Source: Actinomyces naeslundii (GTDB taxonomy: Bacteria > Actinomycetota > Actinomycetes > Actinomycetales > Actinomycetaceae). From it: a stretch of DNA of 64,000 nucleotides. Location of the stretch: the NCBI RefSeq assembly GCF_001956585.1, contig NZ_MSRR01000013.1, positions 85,930 through 149,929 of the forward strand, read 5' to 3'. Below the pieces are notes generated by a model. That model made no database searches. It was not told the DNA's origin and saw only the letters and a program-made list of their open reading frames with translations. The translations under genes and the position numbers were made by a program. Position 1 is the stretch's first letter. Every line of letters starts with the position of its first letter. This document shows, piece after piece, positions 16,831-28,823 of this stretch.

Positions 16831-18087
16831 TCAACCATTGAATGTGGCCGATGATCTCAATCCTGCACGTATCTCAAACACTTCTCTGTCTCGTTGCATG
16901 TCTTCGTCCTGAAGACGGATATATCGGCCATGCTCTTCTGCGACACCATGAGTCACTCCCCAGAGCCATATGGATTCACACTGAGCTATCGCCCTCTCTT
17001 GCCGTTTTTTAAAACCACCGATCCCCAGCCCCGTCGCAGGCAGGGGAACGGGCGAACCATCGCGCCCCGCTAAGAAGACTCGATCACCTGCGACATACAA
17101 GTCAGAGCGGGACTCCGGCCACGGAATAACCCGTCCCTTGACTTGAATCCCCGCCCGGCGGACCAACGTCCTCCGAAAGCAGGACACTATTCCCACCAAT
17201 AGAATCACCGCGGGAATAGCACCAAGGATGAGTAGAGTCACTCCGAGCATTACAAGCCAAACATCGCGAGCGTCATCCCTGAGCACGTCCTGCGCTCCCG
17301 CGAGGGGGAGTGCAGCCATGAAGAACATGATCACGCCCCAACTACACATCATTTCCTTCAGCTTCCGCACAGCGGGAGCACAGTAGGTCAACTCCTTTCG
17401 ATTCGCGATCGCCGTCCTATCTATCTCTCCGCGAGCCCGTACCATCTCAGGATCCGCCTGAAGATTACCGAGATCGGAGACCACCCAGCCCCTCTCCTCG
17501 GCGAATGACCAAATCCGCTCAATCATGTATTCGCCTTCCACCCAGGATACGCTTCCCGGTAGTCTAATAAGGTCGTCTAGCGCCCCATTGATCAACATCA
17601 ATCGATTTCGGTAGATAAGCACTCCATACGGACAGTGCCTACCGATTTCGATAGTGGAGAAGGTTATTTTCGATCGAGTTGCGGGCCAGGGGCGCAACTC
17701 TGCGAAGAGCAGTCCCCGCATCTCAATGCCCGATTCGCTAAGAACAGTTCGGCGCCGCAATGTGTTCACCGCCCACGCGAGCGCCCCTACAGTAAGGCAG
17801 AGAAGAAGGTGAGTATCTTCCGGCGAAAGAGAATCACTCAGGCGCATATTAAGAAGGAACAGCCACGCAATAGAGATGACTATCACTGCCACCGCAGCCA
17901 ATCTCACTATCGTCGACCTGCGCAGGATCAGCTTGCAGTCGCCCTCATGAATACACTTGAGAGTAGCCCAACCTCTAAAGGGGTTCTTGAGGCGCACAAA
18001 GGAACCGTCTGGGGTATAGCGACCAATACCATCTTCGCCTAGAATGCCGCGGACATTACTTACGTAGAAGTTTTCTCGACGTTCCAC
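16831..18087 (-). CDS. Membrane protein with two TM-hairpin/PH-like repeats (paralogue 2)
   Basis: A 418-residue paralogue of the next gene. GTG 18087 is chosen as start because GGAGG lies eight bases upstream and the length then equals that of its neighbour; an in-frame GTG at 18165 has no ribosome binding site. It has two copies of helix hairpin plus PH-like unit: hydrophobic pairs near residues 58-105 and 255-305, with SESGIEMRGLLFAELRPW after the first and RAGIQVKGRVIPWPESRSD after the second. The ending is IWLWGV-HGRYI-DEDMQRDREVF. Composition is somewhat lower in G+C than pckG next to it. Function unknown; paired bacterial PH domains in membrane proteins often sit in envelope-stress or surface systems. 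Confidence 0.75.
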   Translation of the reverse strand: MERRENFYVSNVRGILGEDGIGRYTPDGSFVRLKNPFRGWATLKCIHEGDCKLILRRSTIVRLAAVAVIVISIAWLFLLNMRLSDSLSPEDTHLLLCLTVGALAWAVNTLRRRTVLSESGIEMRGLLFAELRPWPATRSKITFSTIEIGRHCPYGVLIYRNRLMLINGALDDLIRLPGSVSWVEGEYMIERIWSFAEERGWVVSDLGNLQADPEMVRARGEIDRTAIANRKELTYCAPAVRKLKEMMCSWGVIMFFMAALPLAGAQDVLRDDARDVWLVMLGVTLLILGAIPAVILLVGIVSCFRRTLVRRAGIQVKGRVIPWPESRSDLYVAGDRVFLAGRDGSPVPLPATGLGIGGFKKRQERAIAQCESIWLWGVTHGVAEEHGRYIRLQDEDMQRDREVFEIRAGLRSSATFNG

Positions 18088-18236
18088 TCTCACCACCTCC
18101 GCATGGCGCACCGCGGTTCGATGCAGCACCATAGATGCCCCACCCGCCCGCCGTATTATTTCCACTATATTCCTTTACATCACAGGAATCTGCCCGTCAC
18201 GATGGGCACCACTCACCACCTCGGTGCGACAGAGAG

Positions 18237-18274
18237 ACGGGGGCTCCCACCGGCGAACCGGTGGGAGCCCCCGT
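18237..18274 (-). terminator. Strong terminator downstream of pckG
   Basis: A perfect 17-bp inverted repeat, ACGGGGGCTCCCACCGG, with a CGAA tetraloop lies 35 bp beyond the pckG stop. It is among the strongest hairpins in the window. Confidence 0.85.
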
Positions 18275-18308
18275 CAGAGTCCTTCGCAGGGAAGGCTCTC
18301 AGCCGTGA

Positions 18309-20156
<1,848 letters not shown>

Positions 20157-20387
20157 GCGAGTCCCTTCCTTGGGTATGTTGATCCGGTGAGCGCGCCGTT
20201 GGAGACCCGCTCGGTCGAGGGCAATCCTCCCCCACGTGGCGCCCGAGGTCACATCGCCGAAGGTCCTAACTCGGCCACTCGGCCCGGCCACACCGGCATG
20301 TGATCGGCCACATTCGGGAGGATGACGGCTTTTGCCGCCTTTGAAACGACATCGTTCCGCCCTCAGTGAAGGTCCAGTGCGAGCGTG

Positions 20388-20393
20388 TAGCGT
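20388..20393 (+). promoter_or_regulatory. -10 box of a leaderless promoter (first LppM-like gene)
   Basis: TAGCGT, six bases, then ATG 20400. The same arrangement precedes all six LppM-like genes: TAGACT at 21282, TAGGGT at 22361, TACTGT at 23378, TAGGGT at 24459 and TACGGT at 26907, each 6-7 bases from its ATG. No ribosome binding site is seen at any of them. Confidence 0.65.
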
Positions 20394-20399
20394 GCCCGC

Positions 20400-21239
20400 A
20401 TGTCCGTCGCGCCGTCTCCCGCGTCCAGCCCCACGCGTTCCTTCGTGCGCCCCCGGGCCCGTCTGCTGTTTGGTGCCGCCGCTCGGTCAACCATCGTGGC
20501 CGCCTGCTGTCTGGCACTGAGCGCCTGCACCGCTCACATGGACATGACCATCAGCTCCCAGGGCTCCTACGACGTCGCCCTGGAGATGCGGGACACGACC
20601 GGCGCCGTCTTCCCCCAGGGCAAGACCCCCGACTGCTCCGCCTACTCCGACCCGGCCGCCCTGGGCGTACCTGAGGGAACCACGATCAAGGCCGAGCCGA
20701 TCACCGGCGACGACGGGCTCGGCTGCCAGGTGAGCATCAGGGGCGTCAAGGTTCCCCAGGCCTCGTCCGCCGAGCCGAACACGATCGTCGTGCGCGACGG
20801 CGACCTCTACAAGGTGACGATCCAGCCCTTCTCATCCGACCCCTCACAGGAGACCGGCGGGGCCGACGGCGCAGCCGGGGCCACGCCGGAGGCCGCAGCT
20901 GCGCCGTCGGGAGGCCAGGGCGAGCCCCAGCCGAGCAGCACCTCCTTCAGGGGCGTCGTCGACACCAAGGTCTCAGTCACTTTTCCCGGCGCGGTGACGC
21001 AGTCCGGCGGAGGCAAGGTCTCAGGCACCACGGTCACGTGGGACGACCCCGACACCGTGGCCAAGGGCGTCAGCGCCTCGGGTTACGCGCAGAACTCCAG
21101 GGGCGTGTCCTGGTGGAGCAGGTCGGGGATCTGGCTGTCCGCCGGCCTCGTGACAGTCGGTGGAGCCCTGGCGGCGGTCGTTCTGCGGCGGCGCCCCACA
21201 AGGCACATGTCACGCCGGCGGTGCACGCGCAAGGACTAG
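20400..21239 (+). CDS. LppM-like lipoprotein 1
   Basis: A 279-residue exported protein. After a basic leader, a hydrophobic stretch ends in LALSAC (lipobox, Cys near residue 43), so it is probably lipid-anchored. The following domain carries the family motif [19 protein letters not shown] near residues 190-210, matching the LppM fold known from mycobacterial surface lipoproteins. An Ala/Gly/Pro-rich insert (about 150-180) separates the domain halves. A single membrane helix near 238-260 and a short Arg-rich tail follow, so it would be tethered at both ends. It has a leaderless promoter. It is the first of five tandem paralogues. The ligand is unknown; LppM in Mycobacterium is linked to host-cell interaction. 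Confidence 0.82.
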   Translation: MSVAPSPASSPTRSFVRPRARLLFGAAARSTIVAACCLALSACTAHMDMTISSQGSYDVALEMRDTTGAVFPQGKTPDCSAYSDPAALGVPEGTTIKAEPITGDDGLGCQVSIRGVKVPQASSAEPNTIVVRDGDLYKVTIQPFSSDPSQETGGADGAAGATPEAAAAPSGGQGEPQPSSTSFRGVVDTKVSVTFPGAVTQSGGGKVSGTTVTWDDPDTVAKGVSASGYAQNSRGVSWWSRSGIWLSAGLVTVGGALAAVVLRRRPTRHMSRRRCTRKD

Positions 21240-21293
21240 CCACTGAAGGCGGGTACTCCCCTGCAAGGAGCTGCGCCGCTTTAGACTCAAAGC

Positions 21294-22286
21294 ATGAATG
21301 ATGCCTCTCGCAACGTCCCGCGGCCAGTGGCCTGGGCGGCACTGGCCGCCCTCACCCTGATCCTGGCCGGCTGCGGAGTCCACTACGACTTCGTCATCCA
21401 TGACAACGAGACCGCCGACTTGACCTACATCATGTGGGACTCATCCGACCTGCACCTCATCACCAAGGAGACCTGCACAGAGAAGGACCTGGGGAAGTCC
21501 TCCCCGCTCCCCGAAGGCGTCGAGGCGACCTACACCTACACGTCCCACAACAGCAATCCGGCCTGTCAGGTCACCGCCAAGGCGGTTCCACTCAGCAAGC
21601 TTCAGACTGACACCTGGACGATCAAGCACAAGGACGGGCAGTACATCTTCGACCTGTCACCAGGCTCACTGAGCAAGCTCGGCTCGAAGAACCCGCAGCT
21701 CCCCTCCCAGAACATCGGGGGCAGCACCAAGGTCGCCGTGTCCGTGACCTTCCCCGGCGAGGTGACGAAGTCCAACGGGAGGAGCGAGGGCAACAAGGTC
21801 ACCTGGGACAATGCGCTGGAGAGCTCAGACAGCCTGCACGCCGAAGGCGAGGACGGGAGGTTCCACCTGCGGTGGTGGATGGTTGCCATAGCCAGTGGCA
21901 TCGTCCTCCTCATCATCGTGGGGGTTGTGATCTACCTTCTGCGAGTCCGGCGCGCCCAGCAGATGAGTCAGGCTTCCCCATACGGCGGGGTCCCGCAGGA
22001 TGCCGGGGCTGCCGGCGCGATCCCGTCAGACGTCTACATCAGCGGGCCGTACCAGTCACCTCTTCCCTGCGCCCAGCAGCCGACGCCGGGGCCGACCCAG
22101 GTCTATCCCGTTGCCGATCTTCAAGCCGGTTACTCCCCGTACGTCGCCCCGGGTCCGGGTGCCGTCGCCTTTCCACCCCAGGACACGGGATACGCGGGAC
22201 ACTCAGCAGGCCCCGGCTACGCGCAGATGCCTTACCAGGAAGGAACCGGCCACTCGGACTTCCGGCCGCCCCAGGACCGACCCTGA
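21294..22286 (+). CDS. LppM-like lipoprotein 2
   Basis: A 330-residue paralogue. The signal peptide ends LILAGC (lipobox Cys near residue 27). The LppM-type domain spans about 28-190 with VSVTFPGEVTKSNG and EGNKVTWDN. A membrane helix at about 198-222 leads to a long Pro/Tyr/Gly-rich tail of about 105 residues, predicted cytoplasmic if the lipoprotein domain is outside. Three cysteines follow the lipid-anchor cysteine (CGVHY), in ETCTE, NPACQ and PCAQ of the tail. Leaderless start at ATG 21294 after TAGACT. It lies 54 bp after paralogue 1 but keeps its own promoter, so the array is probably not one operon. Confidence 0.82.
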   Translation: MNDASRNVPRPVAWAALAALTLILAGCGVHYDFVIHDNETADLTYIMWDSSDLHLITKETCTEKDLGKSSPLPEGVEATYTYTSHNSNPACQVTAKAVPLSKLQTDTWTIKHKDGQYIFDLSPGSLSKLGSKNPQLPSQNIGGSTKVAVSVTFPGEVTKSNGRSEGNKVTWDNALESSDSLHAEGEDGRFHLRWWMVAIASGIVLLIIVGVVIYLLRVRRAQQMSQASPYGGVPQDAGAAGAIPSDVYISGPYQSPLPCAQQPTPGPTQVYPVADLQAGYSPYVAPGPGAVAFPPQDTGYAGHSAGPGYAQMPYQEGTGHSDFRPPQDRP

Positions 22287-22372
22287 GACCAAGGCGGACG
22301 GACAAAGCCGGCTACCACCACATTGCTACGCAAACGGCCGCCGAGGGCCCAGGTAACGGTTAGGGTGACGTC

Positions 22373-23317
22373 ATGAGCTGTGCCGTCACCACCAGGAGAC
22401 TCCATGCCGCACTGAGTGCACTGGCTGTCCTCACCTTCATCGCTGTGATGGCTCTAGTCTCTCCTCCAGGGCAAGCGGCAGACGAGCTGAATATCACTAT
22501 CGAAATGAAAGTCACCGTCAAGAGCGATGACAATTTTGAGGCATCCTTCGTCATCACCGACCAGACGGACTACAGCGTGGTTCCCCCCATCACAGAGGGC
22601 AGTTGCACCCTGAACTACTTCCTCCTGGAGCCGAATATCTTCGCCAATGCTGAGACGAAATTCGACGACGGGAAGGACAAACGAGTCTGCACCATAACGA
22701 GGAAGGGGAAGATCTCTGAGACCAACGGCGCGATCAGCCACAAGGACGGCGAGTACTCCATCGACACCAGCTCCCTGAACGGAAAGGAGCCATCACCGAA
22801 GTTGCGACTGTCCTATGCCGCCACATTCCCCGGGGAGGTGACCCAGAGCGATGGCGGAGAAGTCGAGGGCAACGAGAGAAACACCGTCAGCTTCACCGAT
22901 TTCACGGGCCGCGTGGTCAAGGGCAAGGACCGTCCCGCCTCCGCGCTGACGACCAGCAAGCTCCTGCCCTGGATCATCGGCGGCGTCGGATCGCTCGTGG
23001 TCATCGGACTCATCACGATGGCAGTCGTTGTACGACGCCGTCAGCGGAGCAGCCCGCCCCAGCCAGGACCACACCCGCAAGCCTTCCCCGTTCCGGGCCC
23101 CGCATCGCAGGTGTTCCATCCCAATCAGCCGGAACCTCAGCAGTTCCCCGCGCAGTCCACGCCTCATCATCCGTACCAGCAGCAGTACCAGCAATACCTC
23201 GGACAACCGTCGCAGCCCAGCGCCCCCGATGGGACGGGCGACAGCACCTATCCTCCCGTTCCGACGCAGGCGCCTCCGCAGCACAGCGGGTGGCCCCCAC
23301 CGCAGCAGCCTCAGTGA
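22373..23317 (+). CDS. LppM-like membrane protein 3
   Basis: A 314-residue paralogue with a cleavable-type signal peptide (ALSALAVLTFIAVMALVSPPGQA) but no lipobox Cys, so the outer domain is held only by the C-terminal membrane helix near 205-230. The domain has the paired cysteines EGSCTLNYF and KRVCTITRKGKI and the motif ATFPGEVTQSDGGEVEG. The cytoplasmic tail is rich in Pro and Gln. Start ATG 22373 lies six bases from TAGGGT. It is closest to paralogues 4 and 5 in layout, which also lack a lipobox. Confidence 0.82.
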   Translation: MSCAVTTRRLHAALSALAVLTFIAVMALVSPPGQAADELNITIEMKVTVKSDDNFEASFVITDQTDYSVVPPITEGSCTLNYFLLEPNIFANAETKFDDGKDKRVCTITRKGKISETNGAISHKDGEYSIDTSSLNGKEPSPKLRLSYAATFPGEVTQSDGGEVEGNERNTVSFTDFTGRVVKGKDRPASALTTSKLLPWIIGGVGSLVVIGLITMAVVVRRRQRSSPPQPGPHPQAFPVPGPASQVFHPNQPEPQQFPAQSTPHHPYQQQYQQYLGQPSQPSAPDGTGDSTYPPVPTQAPPQHSGWPPPQQPQ

Positions 23318-23389
23318 CAGCCCACGCCGGGGAGCGATCCCCATGAAGCCCCGGTTACAACCCGGCATCGAAACCGCTACTGTGGGCCC

Positions 23390-24295
23390 ATGACACCTGC
23401 AGCCACCCGCCGCATCCCTGCGCCCTTATCCGCATTGACGGCTCTCGCGGCCCTCGCCCTGTCCGCGACCCTTGCGTTGGTCACGACTCCCAGTCACGCC
23501 GCCCCTCAGGCAGACTTCGACGTCAAGCTCACCATGAACGTCGACGTCACCATCAAGTCCAACGACACCTACAACGTCCACATGGACATGATCGACTCCT
23601 CAACCGGCGTCGAGGCACTGACCGAAGACTCCTGCTCCGCAGAGAGCTTCAACGAGATCAGCTCCGATGACTACTACAAGAACGCCAAGTTCACCTTCAA
23701 GGAGGAAGGCGACACCCGCACCTGCACCATTGAGGGATCCGGGAAGATTGCCGACGCCAAGGGAATCACCCACGAGAAGGGCGAGTACATCGTCGATGCC
23801 ACGTCGGGCGGCAGCTCTAGCACTGCCGATTCGGTACCGGGTCTTGAGCTGAACTACTCGGTGACCTTCCCCGGCAAGGTCACTGAGGCCGACGGCGGCA
23901 AGGTCGAGGGCAACAAGGTCACCTTCACCGACTCGATGAACCACAAGGTGAAGGGCAAGGACGGCTCCATCCCCATCTGGGTGTGGATCCTTGTCGGCGT
24001 GGGAGCCCTGGCCGTGGTCGGCGGTGCTGCCGCCTTCTTCATCATCCGCAGCAAGAAGAACAAGAGCCAGCCCTCCTATGGTGCTCCCGTTCAGGGCTAC
24101 GACCCGAACCAGGCCTTCCCCGGCCAGCCCGGTCAGCAGGCGGGTTACGGTGCTCCTCAGGCCCAGCCCGGCCAGCAGGCGGGTTACGGTGCCCCTCAGG
24201 CCCAGCCCGGCCAGCAGGCGGGCTACGGCACCCCTCAGGCCCAGCCCGGACAGTCGCCTTACGGCGGACCCCAGCCCGGACAGGGCACCTACTGA
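23390..24295 (+). CDS. LppM-like membrane protein 4 with 39-bp tail repeats
   Basis: A 301-residue paralogue. The signal peptide ends at about residue 35 (TPSHAAPQA). The outer domain has a Cys pair in EDSCSAESF and TRTCTIEGSGKI and the family motif YSVTFPGKVTEADGGKVEG. One membrane helix lies near 200-222 after KGKDGSIPIW, followed by a basic stop-transfer and a tail containing three copies of a 13-residue QPGQQAGYGAPQA unit encoded by exact-length 39-bp repeats. Promoter TACTGT is six bases from ATG, with a TTACAA candidate -35 box 17 bp upstream, the clearest full promoter of the array. A perfect terminator follows. Confidence 0.85.
   Translation: MTPAATRRIPAPLSALTALAALALSATLALVTTPSHAAPQADFDVKLTMNVDVTIKSNDTYNVHMDMIDSSTGVEALTEDSCSAESFNEISSDDYYKNAKFTFKEEGDTRTCTIEGSGKIADAKGITHEKGEYIVDATSGGSSSTADSVPGLELNYSVTFPGKVTEADGGKVEGNKVTFTDSMNHKVKGKDGSIPIWVWILVGVGALAVVGGAAAFFIIRSKKNKSQPSYGAPVQGYDPNQAFPGQPGQQAGYGAPQAQPGQQAGYGAPQAQPGQQAGYGTPQAQPGQSPYGGPQPGQGTY
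24125..24241 (+). repeat. Three tandem 39-bp repeats in the tail of LppM-like protein 4
   Basis: Units start at 24125, 24164 and 24203 with CAGCCCGG-CAGCAGGCGGG, and a partial fourth follows at 24242. Unit differences are mostly synonymous. Copy number could vary between strains by slippage or recombination. Confidence 0.85.
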
Positions 24296-24328
24296 CACCT
24301 GATTCACACTGATTCACACCATGCCACC

Positions 24329-24360
24329 GGGGCTCCGGAGTCTTACGACTCCGGAGCCCC
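24329..24360 (+). terminator. Terminator after LppM-like gene 4
   Basis: A perfect 14-bp inverted repeat, GGGGCTCCGGAGTC, with a TTAC loop lies 34 bp after the stop, followed some bases later by T-rich sequence. Confidence 0.85.
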
Positions 24361-24471
24361 GCACCTTCTTTCAGCCTTTTTCTTTTCTCCGCTGTTATCC
24401 CAGGTTATATCGGCTGCCCCTTTCCGTACGTTCGCCTGTATCACCTCCGACAATCGTCTAGGGTGATGCCC

Positions 24472-25347
24472 ATGGCAGCAACTACTCCCCTGCGTCCCAG
24501 CCTGCGCGCACTGACATTCATCCCACTTCTTGCGTCCCTCGCACTTGTTTCCCCTGCGGGCAACGCATTGACGCCCGCCTCAACAAGTCAAGACAGCCGA
24601 GGCTCCTACACCGTTGATATCACGATTAACAAGGACGACACCTATGACTACAAGGTGGCCGTCGCTCGAAACGAGAAGAACTCTTCATCATCGGACGATC
24701 TGAAGGAGAGCTGCGAAGAGTCGACCGGTTCAGGATCCTTGGCGAACGCCAAGGCGACCTACTCCGAATCCGGTGGGCGTCCCACCTGCACCTTCACCGG
24801 GAAGGAGAAGATCTCCGAGAGCAATGACCTCATTGAGCACGTGGGTGACGAGTACGTCTTCGACACCGAGAGCGGAGACCTCTCCCGCGCCGATGACGAC
24901 CTGGATTTCTCCCTGTCAGTCACCTTCCCCGGAAAAGTCACCAACTCCGACGGCGGGAAGATCGACGGAACCACCGTCACCTTCAAAGAGCCCGGTGAGT
25001 ACCGGGTGACCGGCAAGGACACTCCCGCCTTCCCATGGGTCTGGGTGATCCTCGGAGTGCTGGTGGTCGCAGCTGCCGGAGGCGGTGCCTTCTGGTACCT
25101 GAACAACCGCAAGAAGGCGACTCAGCAGCAGACGTATCAGGTGCCCCCGACCGCAGATGCGGGATACGCACTCGGGCAGCCGCCGTCCCCTGCTCCCGGG
25201 CAGGCACCGGCACCCGGTTCGGTACCCCCACCGGCCTCGGCCCCAACCGGTCCGGACTACGTGCAGCAGGGACACGACAGTGCGGCGGGCCCCGGCCCCG
25301 TTGTCCCTCCTTCTGACAACCAGCCAGGCTCACCGACCACCCACTGA
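24472..25347 (+). CDS. LppM-like membrane protein 5
   Basis: A 291-residue paralogue. ATG 24472 is chosen over upstream GTG 24463 and ATG 24466 because TAGGGT lies seven bases before it, as in the sister genes. The signal peptide has no lipobox. The outer domain has Cys in KESCEESTG and RPTCTFTGKEKI and the motif LSVTFPGKVTNSDGGKIDG. A membrane helix is near 190-212 (WVWVILGVLVVAAAGGGAFW), with a Pro/Ala-rich tail. It ends the five-gene run; a terminator stands between it and the convergent purA. Confidence 0.83.
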   Translation: MAATTPLRPSLRALTFIPLLASLALVSPAGNALTPASTSQDSRGSYTVDITINKDDTYDYKVAVARNEKNSSSSDDLKESCEESTGSGSLANAKATYSESGGRPTCTFTGKEKISESNDLIEHVGDEYVFDTESGDLSRADDDLDFSLSVTFPGKVTNSDGGKIDGTTVTFKEPGEYRVTGKDTPAFPWVWVILGVLVVAAAGGGAFWYLNNRKKATQQQTYQVPPTADAGYALGQPPSPAPGQAPAPGSVPPPASAPTGPDYVQQGHDSAAGPGPVVPPSDNQPGSPTTH

Positions 25348-25355
25348 AGTCGACC

Positions 25356-25409
25356 ACGGCGGCCCTGAGCAACATGCCAGCCATGCACTGCGCTCAGGGC
25401 CGCCGTTTT
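25356..25409. terminator. Terminator between LppM-like gene 5 and purA
   Basis: 15-bp perfect arms, ACGGCGGCCCTGAGC, with a 21-base loop, followed by a TTTT run on the plus strand. It serves the plus-strand gene and lies about 95 bp beyond the purA stop on the other strand. Confidence 0.8.
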
Positions 25410-25504
25410 CATGCAACGAAGTCAGTGGCGCCTGCCCTCCGTTCACACAGATTTGAGGCGGGAGAGGCACCGTCCCACCCTTCGGCGCACCCCGCCGACA
25501 GGCG

Positions 25505-26806
<1,302 letters not shown>

Positions 26807-26919
26807 TCAGTGACGGCGTGCCGGTGGACACACCGCCCTCAAGCCTACCGGAGCCCGAGGACAAAGATCCCGATGACGATCCAGTCCCAACCGACCGAGG
26901 AGACGATACGGTGGGGTGC

Positions 26920-27954
26920 ATGCCTCATGTCACCGTCCGCCCCATCTCCGCACCGCGCTCTGCGCTGGCGTTCCTCTTCGTCCTGACCGTAGTCGCCGCC
27001 CTGGCTCTGGCCGGCGCACCTGGGCACGCCCTTCCCTTGGCTGAGGACGACGTCAGCATGACGGTGTCCAGTGAGATCGTGGTCAAGGAAGACGAGACCT
27101 ATACCGCGAAGTTCACGATGTCGGAGCGCGGGTCCACCCCGACGCTGAGCAAGAGCATCTGCAACAAGGAAACGTTCGACGCCGACGAGTCGAACGCCAA
27201 GGACGTCACGGTCGAGTTCAAGGACGAGGGCGACACTCGCAGCTGTATCCTGCAGGGATCCGGTTCGGTCTCAGACTCATCGAGCAGCGTCTCGCACAGC
27301 GGGGACGAGTTCACCGTCACAACCCCCGACTTCAACGATCAGTCCTCCAGCACCACCTTCAACATCACTCAGGCGGTGACCTTCCCCGGCGAGGTCACCG
27401 AAGCCGACGGCGGCAAGGTTGACGGCACCAAGGTCTCCTTCAACGATGGGGACTCTCACCAGGTCAAGGGGAAGGACAAAGCCGCTGCCGGCGCGACGCC
27501 TAGCAGCTCTCAGGAGAGCACAGGAAGGAGCAGCTCCACTCCCACCTGGGCGTGGTTGCTGATGGGAGCAATCCCAGCGGCCGCTATCGGTGGAGGCGTC
27601 GCGGTTGCCATGAGCCAGCGGAAGAAGAAGCATCAGACCCAGTTCGCTTCCTACGCGACTCCCGCTCAGGGCTATGACCCCAACCAGGCCCTCTTCAGCC
27701 AGCCGGGTCAGCCCTACCAGCCGGGTCAGCCCTACCAGCAGCCTTACAACGGCCAACCGGGTCAGCCCTACCAGCCAGGTGACGCAGGGCCGGCACCCCA
27801 CCCCTACCAGCAGCCTTACAACGGCCAACCGGGCCAGTTCAGCCAGCCGGGTCAGCCCTACCAGCCGGGTGACGCAGGGCCGGCACCCCACCCCTACCAG
27901 CAGCCTTACAACGGCCAACCGGGTCAGTTCGGCCAGCCGGACCAGAGGCTCTAA
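26920..27954 (+). CDS. LppM-like membrane protein 6 with repeat tail
   Basis: A 344-residue paralogue. ATG 26920 is chosen because TACGGT lies seven bases upstream; an in-frame ATG at 26818 would add an acidic leader in front of the signal peptide. The signal peptide ends in GAPGHALPLA, with no lipobox. The outer domain has Cys in KSICNKETF and TRSCILQGSGSV and QAVTFPGEVTEADGGKVDG. A Ser-rich spacer leads to a membrane helix near 208-230 and a tail of about 105 residues built from QQPYNGQPGQ and related units. A perfect terminator follows. It is diverged from its relatives mainly in the tail. Confidence 0.84.
   Translation: MPHVTVRPISAPRSALAFLFVLTVVAALALAGAPGHALPLAEDDVSMTVSSEIVVKEDETYTAKFTMSERGSTPTLSKSICNKETFDADESNAKDVTVEFKDEGDTRSCILQGSGSVSDSSSSVSHSGDEFTVTTPDFNDQSSSTTFNITQAVTFPGEVTEADGGKVDGTKVSFNDGDSHQVKGKDKAAAGATPSSSQESTGRSSSTPTWAWLLMGAIPAAAIGGGVAVAMSQRKKKHQTQFASYATPAQGYDPNQALFSQPGQPYQPGQPYQQPYNGQPGQPYQPGDAGPAPHPYQQPYNGQPGQFSQPGQPYQPGDAGPAPHPYQQPYNGQPGQFGQPDQRL
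27739..27954 (+). repeat. Tandem repeats in the tail of LppM-like protein 6
   Basis: Units beginning CAGCCTTACAACGGCCAACC start at 27739 (72 bp), 27811 (90 bp) and 27901 (to the stop). The middle unit carries an extra 18-bp insertion. A long shared block, GACGCAGGGCCGGCACCCC, is identical in the first two, indicating recent duplication. Confidence 0.8.
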
Positions 27955-27970
27955 GGACTGCCAGCAACTG

Positions 27971-28006
27971 TGATGGTCCCGGAATCTCCTGATTCCGGGA
28001 CCATCA
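27971..28006. terminator. Terminator after LppM-like gene 6
   Basis: A perfect 16-bp inverted repeat, TGATGGTCCCGGAATC, with a TCCT loop lies between this gene and the convergent YesL-like gene, and could serve both. Confidence 0.85.
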
Positions 28007-28049
28007 TGCTAGACGGGCGGCAAGCAGGCGTCGCTCACCCCGAACCGAG

Positions 28050-28712
28050 TCACCCGCTTCGGGGCGCCGGCACCGGAGCACCGAGCGCCGTCATCGTGGA
28101 GCGCTGGAGCAGGGCGATGAGGTAGGCCTGGAAGGCCGGTCCGATGAGGACCATGAACCATGCAACCGCGGCCCGCGCAGCCGGCAGCTCCCGGAAGGCC
28201 GCCACCGGCGCAACCGTGATCACCAGAGCGAGTGCCGTGATCCCAAGGCGCCCCACCGCGAGCCGAACCGCGTTGGACAGGTGCCGCATGAGCGGCGCAT
28301 CGAAGAAGGCCACCAGCGCCACCAACCAGATGAGGACCGCGGCCAGGAGGACTCCCCCAGCCAGCACCACCCCGGACAGCGCACCACTCACGGTGCCGTG
28401 CTGGCCCTCCGGGGAGGAGCCTGCCAGGACCAGGTACTCCCAGCCGCCGAGGGTCACCAGTACGAGCACCGGCAGCCACCAGGTCAGGGACTGGCTCAGG
28501 TTGAGGCGGAAGGAACGCCACCAGGTGGTAACGACCGCCGGGTCGCCGTCGGCCGCCATCTCACCGGCGACACGGGCGCAGGCCGTCAGTGAGGCGCCTG
28601 CCGTCACCACCGGCAGGCAGCCGGCCAGGGTGAGGACGTTGAGGATGACGACGTCGGCCGCTGCGGACCAGGCCCGGTAGGCCGGACTGTCGGGGCCGGG
28701 GAACAGCGCCAC
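28050..28712 (-). CDS. YesL-like (DUF624) membrane protein
   Basis: A 220-residue protein with five to six hydrophobic segments. It starts at GTG 28712 after GGAG. The N-terminal pattern (RAWSAAADVVILNVLTLAGC) followed by a TWWRSFRLNLSQSLTWW motif is typical of the YesL family, small integral membrane proteins encoded next to sugar ABC transporters whose exact role is unknown. It lies downstream of the transporter genes on the same strand, but a strong hairpin at 28759-28801 separates them, so expression is probably reduced or independent. Confidence 0.82.
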   Translation of the reverse strand: MALFPGPDSPAYRAWSAAADVVILNVLTLAGCLPVVTAGASLTACARVAGEMAADGDPAVVTTWWRSFRLNLSQSLTWWLPVLVLVTLGGWEYLVLAGSSPEGQHGTVSGALSGVVLAGGVLLAAVLIWLVALVAFFDAPLMRHLSNAVRLAVGRLGITALALVITVAPVAAFRELPAARAAVAWFMVLIGPAFQAYLIALLQRSTMTALGAPVPAPRSG

Positions 28713-28758
28713 GGAATCTCCTTCATGCGGGCTCGAGCAGTAACAGGGGAAAATGATA

Positions 28759-28801
28759 CGGGCGGTTCTCGGTGCCCACGGTGGGGCCCGAGAACCGCCC
28801 G
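28759..28801 (-). terminator. Terminator between the ABC permease and the YesL-like gene
   Basis: 14-bp perfect arms, CGGGCGGTTCTCGG, around a 15-base loop, immediately downstream of the permease operon on the minus strand. Confidence 0.8.
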
Positions 28802-28823
28802 ATTCAGGACTCGTGCGCAGGCA

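Noticed and set aside
24125..24241. Possible CRISPR array
   Set aside because: The 39-bp units are adjacent without spacers and lie in frame inside a coding tail.
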